NCBI RefSeq assembly: GCF_001625305.1
Contig: NW_017802924.1
Coordinates: 157,731-221,730 of the forward strand
Length of the DNA: 64,000 nt
DNA from: Branchiostoma belcheri
Lineage: Eukaryota > Chordata > Leptocardii > Amphioxiformes > Branchiostomatidae
Direction: 5' to 3'
Shown: one piece after another, positions 14,201 through 25,900 of the stretch
How positions within the stretch are numbered: position 1 is the first letter of the stretch
Layout: the number at the start of each line of letters is the position of its first letter
The notes under the pieces: model-generated
What the model was told of the DNA's origin: nothing
Database searches by the model: none
The model's input: only the letters and a program-made list of their open reading frames with translations
Program-made: the position numbers and the translations under genes

Positions 14201-16932
14201 CAAATAAACAAAGGCCCAAACAAACAAACAAACAAACCAGAAGCGACACAGTCCTCATCTGGCAGAGCTGAGCAGACAGTGGCGAGGAAGGGGAGAACAG
14301 CAGCCAGCGGTGATTGGTCCAGCCCCAACAGTCCCAGTACAGGTACTCCACAGGTACTCACTATCTCCTCACACACTGACCTGCAGGGCAATCTGGGGGA
14401 ACAACAGCAAAAATACAATAAATAAACATTCAAACAGACAACTAAACAACATGCTCTCACACAGGCACCCACAGGTGCTCACTATCTTCTCACATACTGA
14501 CCTGCAGGGCAATCTGGGGGAACAACAGCAAAAACACATTGTCAATAAATAAACAATACAAACAGACAACTAAACAACATGCTCTCACACAAGCACCCAC
14601 AGGTGCTCACTATCTCCTCACGTACTGACCTGCACAGCAATCTGGGGGAACAACGACAATATATTAAACAAACAAAGAAATAAACACTATGGCACAGGCA
14701 CCTCACATGTACGCATTATCTCCTCACACACTGACCTGCAGGGCAATCTGGGGGAACAACGACAATACATTAAACAAAGAAATAAACACTATGGCACAGG
14801 CACCTCACAGGTACTCAGCATCTCCTCACACACTGACCTGCAGGACAATCTGGGGGAACAGCAACAATTGAAAATAAACAAACAAATAGACAGCAAAATT
14901 TTCTCACACATGAACCTGCAAGGCAGTCTGGGGGAAACAACAAAATAATCAAACAAATAAACAAACATGATCTTCTAAAGCAACCTGCATGGAAGTCTGG
15001 AGGAAAACAACGACCTGTGGCAGAATCTGGAAAAACATCAAAATAAACAAACAAATAAACAAACATGATCTTCAAACAGCAACATGTAGAGGTGTGCTGA
15101 AATTCCTAAAGGTTGTTGACAAAATAATAGTTGCCATGGCAACTCACTTGAACCAATCAGCAGAGCAGTTGGGGAAGAAGAGCGTACAGATGACATCATC
15201 CAGATTCCCATGACAACCAGACAGGCCGAGCAGGTCCATGCCTGTGAAGATGGCGGAGGCGATGGCGAGGGGGAATTCGTGACTCGGCAGTCCGAAGGCC
15301 GCGTAGGTGTAGGGGTAGTCCATCGGTGAGCAACGGGGGTGTCGCACGGGCTGACACTCTGGGGGGACGGGTGGATATTTGAAAAATGATTTCAATGCAA
15401 GGCCATTCAGGGCTCAAAATCGTGCACCCAAATTTGGAGCTGTGCACCCAATTTTTTTTGCACTGGTGCACCCAAATATTTTCATGGGTTTACGTATGTC
15501 AAGATGTTAAATGTATAGTTTTGTAGTATACATGTACAGCATATTCTATGTCAGTGTCAGAAAAATCTTAGTTTCAAATCATTCTAAAGACTTGTACTAC
15601 TTTTCTTAAGATTGTGAAATGAAACAATAATTTTTTGCTGACATTCTACCCATTTTATTCTATATGGTGCACACAAAAATTTGGTTGCACCAGTGCACCT
15701 ATTCCAAATGAATTTTGAGCCCTGCTATTGATTGAGAAGCCCTCTTCAGGGCACTGAACTTAGTTAATGGGAGGTACATGTATAGGACATGGCAGTCACA
15801 TGAACGTTAGTTTTAAAGGCTTTCGGGTTGTATTGAATTTTGTATTATAGATCTGAAGTTTGTGGCAACCATGCATCATAAAGCATTTATTTCAAACTCA
15901 CCTGCACCAGTCAGTGTCATGTTGAGCTGAGCTGACCCTGTGTATTTGTCTGGAAAATATTACAAACATGAATGACATTATAACATCTTATAATATTTAT
16001 CAAAAGAAACAGTGATTGCCATCTTTGTAATCAGCTTGAGCTCTTTACACAACCATGCATCCCAAATAAATCATTTATTTGTTTACTGGTAATCAATTTG
16101 TGAATGACTGGTAGGCAAAACGTGGGCTACAGTTGGGTGGTTTGCCTACTGATAATTTCCAAATGCCTTCAAATAATTTACATGTTCATGATGTAAACAA
16201 AAACAGCAATAACTCGTATGGAATGTGGCTACCTGTAATATACACAATCTGATGTAACACCAGAGAAAGGGATCAAACCCGCTCTGAACGTGGTGTCTCA
16301 ACCCACAACCAATTAGGCTGGACAGTTGGCATGATGCCTTGTTACAGAGACAATGAACTAACCAGTGTTTAAAATTAAAACTTTTGGTCCAACACAAAAA
16401 AAAATTCTCTCACCTAGAGCTTTTGACCAGTCACTCTGGTCTTCCTCAGTAGACTGATCCAGTGAAGCTTGTCACGTGGCTTCTTTGAAGTGTGACGTCA
16501 ACACTGGGTCAAAGGTATCTGGTAGACGATATTGGTCCCCGTCGCAGTAAATTTTTTTTTGTGTTGGACCAAAGTTTTAATTTGAAATATGTAACTGCCA
16601 ACAAAGATGAACTTTCATGATAGTATACAATGTATGAACTGACCAGGTTTGATGCAGTCCTTGTTCGGCAGTACAGAACAGCCCAGAATGACCCACTCCA
16701 TCCCCATCTCAGCCAGCAGGGACATCCCACATGTACCTACTATCTCCTCACACAGGGAACGGCAGGGCAGACTGAACAAACACAAGGAAACTTGGTCAGT
16801 CTGGTGCTGGGCCTGTGGAAAAGGGGGTCACTGTATATAAAAACTGATCATGAAAAACATGGGGCTATTCAGAAAATTAAATACTGTAACTTTTTTCTCA
16901 GGTTGCCAACTAGGCTTGTCTGTGTGTCAATC

Positions 16933-16984
<52 letters not shown>

Positions 16985-19900
16985 CGTGTGTGTTTGTGTG
17001 TGTCTATCACAGTGTCTGTGTGTGTACAATTGTGTGTGTTTATGTGTGTGTATGTTTGTACATTGGGTTAAATTTTTCTGTTACTCACAAGATGCTTTTA
17101 GTCTGGCAGTCTGCAGGCAAGCGAGTGCATGTACATGTGTGTGAGCGTACTACATTTTGTACATGGAGTGAAGTCTGCCATCTCTCCGTTACACACGTGA
17201 TACTGTCAGCCTCACACTTTGGGAAGGCGAGAGTGTGTGTGTGTACATGGGGGGGGTGAAGTCTGCCATCTCTCCGTTACTCTACGTGATACTGTCAGCC
17301 TCACACTTTGGGAAGGCGAGAGTGTGTATGTGTACATAGGGGGGATGAAGTCTGCCATCTCCCCGTTACTCACGTGATACTGTCAGCCTCACACTTTGGG
17401 AAGGCGAGTGAGCACACCAGGAACTCCAGGTGTGGATGACAGGCAGACAACATCAGCATGTCCAGAACTCCGAATATGGCCGGCGCCGCGCCCAGCGCTG
17501 CCTCATGCAGCGGGAGATCGAACGGGCTGGGAAACCTGGTCGTGGAGTACGGCATGGCCAGGCAGCGGTCGTAGCTGATTGGTTCACATTCTGAAAGTAA
17601 TATAAACAGTCAAACAAACATCACAATCATGGTGAAAACAAATTAAACAAGTGCTTTTAAAAAAAGCTGACATTTCGGCTGACGAAGGTTTTACTGCGGC
17701 CGTTATTGAGGTAGAAGTTGTTGAAATGATATTACCCAAGTTGATGAAATTGGTACGAGACCACTTAAAGAAGAAAACACATCTGATAAAAAAAGCAAAA
17801 CAGCGGATGTTAAAAAGAAAATTTAAAAAACTCATACGTCGGGACTTGAACAATTAGTTTTTGAGTGTTAAAAGCAAAACAGCGATTGCTAAAAAGAAAA
17901 TTAAAAAAAGCTCCTCTCCGGGGATCGAACTCGCTATGTGCAAACCCCGCCACGTGCACCGCAAAAAAAGAAAATTAAAAAAAAAGAACATTAAAAAAAA
18001 TTTAAAAAGAAATTAAAAAATTAAAAAAAAGAAAATTAGAAAAAAGAAAATTTAAAAAAAAAATTTAAAAAAAAAAGAAAATTAAAAAAAAAAGTTCCTC
18101 ACCGGGGATCGAACTCTCAATGTCTAGACCCCGCCACGTGCACCGCCACTCATCTAGCAACTCTACTCGTTGAGCTATATCATTATGTCATTGTGGAGCG
18201 CCTAAACAACATACTATATATATAGCCATCCGAGAAAATTGGGCAGGTCCGAGCGAATTATGATTGAAACATGAAAGCCCGTCTTTAAACAGAGTAAGTA
18301 TCAAACGTATTGACATTCCTGAGTAAGAACAATGCAACAGGCAAACATAAAAGTAGCAAACATAATAGAGAAACTTCGCCAGGACATGCAACAACGACAT
18401 CTAGCGACAGGTGGCATTATTGTCGTCATTAACATAATTTATGCAATCATCTTTAGATTTGTGGTACGATCAATAAATTAGCGCCTAAAAACTTATGCAA
18501 CCATACCTCGATCAATATTATGTCAGTAGATGAGACTGTTACTACATAAAGTTTCTTTTTGTAAAGAACATGGATTAAAATGGCAGCAAGTCTATTGCTT
18601 ATGCCACAAACCGGAAAGAAGTTAAGAGGTATTGCATGGCCTGCAGTATTACCAAACTACCAAAGAAAGAAAGAAAGAAGGATAGAATCCGTCTTACTAC
18701 ATTTCGGCGCGCATGCGCCGAAATGTAAAAAAAAAACAACTTCTGTATCAAGATTGAAGGATGAGCCTGGCCAACAAACAATTGTCTGAAATTGTGAATC
18801 CAGATGTAATTTGCCCACACTTGCCTGTGTTGTTGTACAAGGCAGCCGCAACAGGGGGTGCCAGTGGTCCACTGTATTGTGCTGAAACAGGAGGAAAGGT
18901 TATAAGCAAAATGTACAATGTAGAAAAACTCATTGATACTGTTAAACCTGTCTATAGTGATGACTCCATGTAAAAATGTGACAAAAATTGTCAGTGTAGA
19001 CTGGTGGACACCACGGAGGGGATTCTTAATGATAGAGTCAATGGAAAGTACATGATTGTAAAAAAAGGGGCAACAATTGCCAGGTAGGTAACCTGGAATG
19101 GAAATCACTCCAACACCGCCGTAAAATGGCCAGGCTTACTACAATGTTTAAAGTCCTGCACAACACCATCTCTGTCCCCCACACCTCGTGTCTTGTCCCG
19201 GCAGCTCGATGCTCCCGCCGCACTAATCACGCTTTAAAGCTGCAGACCATCGCGAGTAAGAATAAGTATTACAGGCTCTCGTTCTTCCCTCGCACCATCA
19301 AGGAGTGGAATGAACTTGAGCCTAGTGTGGCAGAGGCGAAGTCCATCTCCCAGTTCAAAGCAGAGCTGCATTGAGCTGCCTCCCTGTCCTTGTACATTAT
19401 GTATGTGTAAATATGTGTAATATAAGAACCATTGATTTCCACTTGTCCTGTCCTTGCACTTGTCTACGTCCATCCCTACCCTACCCTTTGTTTGCACACA
19501 GTCACTAATCTGCGCAGGTGCTAATAATCCTCTTTTTAGAGGGATGAGCAGTATCGAAGATGATGATGATGATGATGATGATGAAATGTTGTCACAGTGT
19601 TACAGTACTGTGTCACTGTATACTTTATATGGGTCTACCACCACCAGTTGCCTGTAACACCGCTGTCCTGGGGCACAGCCGTGCAAGGTTAGGTTAGGGT
19701 TGGGTTAGCATGAGGGAAAGAGAACAAAATGATGAGAATTATATAGTCTAAGGATATATAACACACCTGGTGCTACACAGTTGTGGTCAGGCAGGGCCAT
19801 ACAGGCCAGGGCCAGCCAGGGCAGGGTGGCGGTCAGCGGGGTCTGGTCCAGCCCCAGTAGTCCCAGGACAGGACCTCCACAGGACGTGATGATCTCCTGA

Positions 19901-22900
19901 CACACAGACCTGCACGGCAGCCTGAAATCATAACGGTATGGTACGTTTCTCACACTTTTAGCCAGCCTGATCGCACCATGGGATCATTGTGCTTCATTGT
20001 TGTTCACTGGAATATCACCCAATACTAAGAATCTACTTATATAAGACAGTTTACTTGTATCCACTTGTTTGCTTGTAGTGTAACAGTGAGTAAATAGGCG
20101 TCACCAACTACCCAGCCCAATGGGTTCGGGACCTATTGGTCTAGCGGTTGTGCATGCCACGCGGGGTCTATCTTTGGGAGTCAGGCTCAACCTTGTGTCT
20201 TTCCTGCAGTAGACAACCTTAGGAAAGTCACAGACTATATTATGCTTTTGCTGTGACAATGAAGATTTTAATGTATAACGTTGAATCGTGATCAAGGCTG
20301 TCACTGACTACCCCAATATACAACCCTTGTTGCCCTTTTAACCTCTTGGTCATATGACTGCCATCGTCAGTAGCTGAGTCCGACAAAGATGGTGGATGCC
20401 ATCTGCAGTCTTACTTGAAGTCTCCCTTGGTGCAGTTTGGGAAGAAGAGGGAACAGACAACGTCCTCCAGCTGAGGGTGACAGTCGGACAGTCCGAGGAG
20501 GTCCATCCCGGTGAAGATGGAAGATGCGATAGACATGCTGAAGTCTTGAGACGGCAGGCCGAGGATGTTAGGAAACATGGCGTGGGGATAGGGCAGGGCG
20601 CCGCAACGGTCGTAGTAAATCGGTTCACACTCAAATTCTGGAGGAAAAAAAAGGAAATAAATTACTACACATGTCAGTATACACATAGTATACACACTGT
20701 AGCTTTTAAAAGCATGTCTGCAGAACATACTGCAAAACCCAGATTTCACTGTAACACCATTTTTATGGGATGTTTGGTCAACGTTGCATCAGAATTCTGC
20801 CCATTGCAGTGAGAGAATAAACTGGTTCAATGCAACATTTGAAAACTGTTGATGGGATGTCATCCTTGAATAAGTCAGAAAGAAAGATGACACATTCTGC
20901 CAAAGTGTCATGCACGATACATTACGTGTTTCACGCAGGTATAGTATGTTTCACAAAGGCATTACTATCCCTGCACAGAAGACTATTGACTAATTAGAAT
21001 AATGCTGTTTTGATTGTATGTTACAATAATAAATGTGTAGCTTCCACATTCTAGGTCAACTTGTGTTTAATAACACTACCAAAAATGCTTTTTCTTGTTT
21101 TTCTTTCTTCTTTCTTCTGCAAAGAAAATGTATCTTATAGCAAGAAAATTATTCTTTGAACAAGAAATTTAAGAATCCCCGTAGCAAGAAAATTCAAGAA
21201 ACACTTGACGAATGTGTTTCTTGATTTTTCTTGCTGTAGCAAGCAAAACGATTCTGTCCACAAGAAAATATTTCCTGAACTAAGAGCTAACTGTTCTTGG
21301 AGCAAGAAAACCATTCTGTACACAAGAAAAGATTTCTTATAGCAGAAAAATTCTTAAGATTCTTGTTGGTGAGCATGATAGTAGAAATATTTTCTTTTCT
21401 TAGGAAAAAAGAGGAATAAAATTCTTTGTGTAAGAATCAACATACAAAGTCTTTGAAGAATGTTTCTTGAATTTTCTTGAAAATCCCCCTGGCAAGAAAA
21501 TATTTCTCAACATAAGAAAATAAGAAAAATAAGAAAAAAAATTTTTGGTAGTGAAGTTGCACAGATAGTAAACTGTCAGTGGTAGGTGGGATAGTTATGA
21601 GACTTGCCTTCCGAATGTTCAGTATGGTTGGACATGTCAGTTTGGTTCCAGGACATATCCGGGTTCTGATGATGCAGCTTCCGCAGGGTTTCATTGAATG
21701 CTGTCCAGTTGGCTGGACCTACAATGGAACAGTACCGTAACTGTATTAGTATTAGCAAGGGAATCAATGATATACAATCATGTAGAAACTGTACAAGATA
21801 TCTTTAAACCAAGTACATGATTGTATGATCAGCACAACGTTTTGCTAAAAATGGCTCAATTTTCTTTGCCAAAATGTCTTTAAGTCTTTCTACTGAACTA
21901 TGAGTCAACTTGCCTGAAAGACAGCCTCTAAAAACATTCTGAATCACATCCAAATAACATGTTTAGGAATTATAATCATAATCTAAATCATCTGTAAAAA
22001 AAGGCCTTTTCTGATATACATGTATCAACCACAATAGATTTATCATCTTTGGCATTTTAAGAACAAACAGGAATTTTAATAAATTTTGCTCTATGTTCTG
22101 TACCAGTCCTATAGTGGGTAAACATGTAACAGCCCTTCGGAGTAACACAACAGTTTACTTAGGATACTTGCTAGTTGTTTCTTAAATTAAATAGAAAATA
22201 GACTCAGTAAACTTTAACCAGTACTGACCAGGACTGATACAGTCTGTCTCCGGTAGAGCGTAGCAGGCCAACATGACCCACTCCAGGCCAACCTGGGCCA
22301 GCTCAGCTCCTCCACAGGCAGACAGTACCTCCTCACACAGGGAACGACACGGCAGTCTGGGGACGGAACAACATGGCAGCTCAAATTACACAAACATACA
22401 GGCACACATACACACTGTCACACAAATACACATAATACACTGTCACACAAATACACATATGCACACATATGCACACAATACAGAAACATACAAACTTTGA
22501 GACACACACACACACACATACACACACACACACATATACATAATATATATTATACAAATATACATGACACTGTACACGTACATTTTGTACATGACATTGT
22601 ACATGCACACACATACGTCATATAAACACACACACACACACACACACAAACACACCTGTGTAACACACAGTCATACAGGCACGTACAATGGGTACACACG
22701 ATATTGTACACACACACAAATACACACATACAAAATGTGCATGATGTACACACAAACACACACTTATATTCAAATGCATTCTAAAAATTATTTTGAGCCT
22801 AATGATGAGCAAGCCTCAGATGCTACTGATTATGGTAGACTGTCTAATATCTAATGCTATTTGGTCAAACCAGTAACGACCGTGTCTCAGAAAACATTCA

Positions 22901-25900
22901 AATTTAATCTTGACTCACCTGACTCCTTCAGGTGAGCACTCCTGGAAGAACATGGAGCAGACCATTACGTCCAGGTGGGGGTGGCAGGGTGCGGGCATGA
23001 GGAGGTCCATGGCGCCGAACATGGCGGGTACGACAGAGAGCGCAAAGTCCTGTGACGGCAGGAACATCGCGTTGGGGAAACTGGTCTGGGAGTGCAGCAG
23101 GACGCCGCAGCGGCCGTACCGTACCGGCTCTGGACTGCATTCTGGGAGGGCTAAAAGAACAAAATTCTGTTAAAATCTGTTCTGCCAGATCATAACCCTT
23201 CTGGTGCCCTGTCTCTCGTATTTGGGACCAGGCTCTCTTCAGGGGCTCTTATTAGTTTTGCACCGCCGGGTCATCTGGCTACTCGTTGGGATCCGGAAGT
23301 TTATGCCCATAATAGTTTTATGCACCAAGCGTGGAGCTAATTGAACTCCAGTAATGCAAAACCTACCGGAGAACCTACTGCTAAGTTGGGCAGTGAAGAG
23401 CTCCTACAGCCCCGAAGAGAACCGGCCTCAAATAGACTTGTAACACCAGGCTACACAATTAGCAGTGCAATCAATAGTAGCAGCATGGCAAATTGCTGTG
23501 GCTTGTATTCTGGTAGGTTGGTTGATTAATAACTAAAATGGGATTTTATGCAAATTTAAAGGTTGTTTCCTGTCAGATTAAAGCAAAACTTAAGATAAAT
23601 AGATATTGATATGCAAAACTCACTAGTGTTGTTCTTGGCATGTCCACCAGTCTTGTTTAATGGCACTGCAGAAATGATTGACAAGAGAAGAATAAACTTG
23701 ATGGTAACAAACTGGTCTAAGGACACTGCCCGAGGCAGTGCAAAACCCATCCCAAGCTGCCCCACCTCCCCTGTCCCAATACAGTTATTGATAATTATAA
23801 ATCCTTTGGATTGTGAGTTGGCAACCATAACCACATGTCAATGCCAGTGTTACTACATGTAGTTGCATTATTAAAAAATTTCCAAACTGGACCCACCCTT
23901 AGATGGGGCCATGCAGTCTTCCTCAGGCAGCTGGTTACAGACGAGTGATGTCATCTGTAGTCCGACGTCCAGTATCATGTCCCCCAGCTCCATGTCAATC
24001 ATGTCCATCACCATGGTAACTACCCCCCTCCCGCAGGTCGTCACGATGTCTTGGCAAAGAGAACGACACGGAAGTCTGAAAACACAAGGAAAAGATATCA
24101 TTAATGACAGTATGATATAAAACATTAAGGATATAGCAAAACACAAACAAATACTAACAGCTAATTGTGGTTTATTGGCCAAACATCACCCATGCAATCG
24201 CAGCCTTATAGTGCTGAATTGAAGCAGAGTTTACAACAACTTGTTACAAATGGTAATAATACACATAATAATACACATGATACATATTTGTTCCACACAC
24301 ACTTTTGTGGAACTACCGTAAGGGTCTGTGCGGCTGCCATTCGGCACCACAAGGTGACCTCAATACGGCTTTCCCCAACCGAAGTTAGTTACCCATTCAC
24401 ACCTGGGTGGAGTGAGGAAAGTCGTGTTAAGTGCCTTTCCCAAGGGCACAACGTCAGGCACATGTCCAGACATGTCCCGGGTACAACTCGGGATCAAACC
24501 CGGGTCTCCCGGTTCACAGTTGAATGATCTACCACGACGCCACCCGACGCCACAAATTGTATTTGGGAAATACCAATTACTTTGAAATTCTTGCTGCTTG
24601 CACATTATGATTGAAGTATAAATTTAGGATGAGGATAAGATAAAATTACCAGGCTTGAATCAGAGCTTTTTTTCATTAAAAATGTGTGTGTGTGACGTCA
24701 ACAATGGGTCAGAATACTACTAGCACTGGACACAGAACAAGACTATTTCCTGAGAGGGGTGAAAAAGGCTATTTACATCAGGGTACATCACCCTTCACTC
24801 CACCGCGACAGGGTCTAACATCATTTACCGGATACCTTTGACCCAGTGTCCGACTATTACACTCCTGGTTAGTTAAGTTTTTTAGCAAAATCATTATTAG
24901 GTAAACTCATTTAACATTCCAAGTTTCAGTACCAAGGACAGACGCCATCACTGGAAACAAACCAACTTCCCACACCCGGTAAAAAAGAAATTAACCAAAC
25001 TGTCTATTCTAAACTGTTCAGCTAAATAGTACACAGTTATAGACAATTTAGACTGCTCTCATGAAACAAGTTTGAACTGTAATATCCAACACAAGAAACT
25101 GGACTCACACAAATTTTCGACTGTACAAACAGTACAACTCTAGTCTTTGTCAAGGAATGAACAATCTACCGCTTCCGTGACGTCACGCAGATAACACACA
25201 TGACTCCGTGAGCAGTGGATCACAGGTTGCAGAAAGTCTGTGGCACCCCCCGTCTCTGAAAATTTGGGTGAGTCCAACTTCTTGTGTTGGATATTGCAGT
25301 TCCAAACTTGCTTCATAATGACTCATAATCGTCATTTCAAAACAGATGAGCTTTCGAGATAAGACTGATCTTAGCAGCATGCAAAATACCAGGTTGCCCT
25401 GTTGCCCCGGGCAACCAAATTTTACTTGGGGCAACCTATTTTTGAACCTAGGTAGCCCAGTGTGCTACCTGAATTTTAAGAATTCCCCTTCCCCCCCTCG
25501 AAATCATGCCCACTTGGCTTGCACCACTGAATCCGGCAGATGCTTTTTAATGGGTATTATTACTAGTATCAGTTAAGTTACTTAAGGCTGTTAGAAATAT
25601 TGTCAAAGGCATTACTTAATTTGAGGAAAGTAGTAACTTATATACTAGGTGGGGCAACCTAAAATTCTGATGGGCAACCTAATTTTTGCCGTATGTTGCC
25701 CACTGGGCAACCTCGTTCAAAAAAGTATTTTGTACACTGCTTAGTCCCTACCTGTCCTTGCACCCTGGGAAGATGAGAGAACAGACAAATGTGTCCAGGT
25801 GAGGATGACAGTCTGACAGATGTATCATGTCCAGCGCCGCGAACACGGCCGGGGCTCCCACCAGCGCAAAGTCCTGACTCGGCAGGCCGATCGGACTGGG

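Noticed and set aside
16630..17259. 209-residue plus-strand frame rich in Val-Cys
   Set aside because: Translation of the GT microsatellite plus the reverse of exon B10. No coding signal of its own.
17905..18172. tRNA-like sequences as functional tRNA genes
   Set aside because: A and B boxes are recognisable, but no proper acceptor stem could be paired by eye. Treated as relics.
20396..20812. 138-residue plus-strand frame over exon A9
   Set aside because: Antisense shadow of a real FZ exon, which has the correct splice sites and cysteine pattern on the minus strand.
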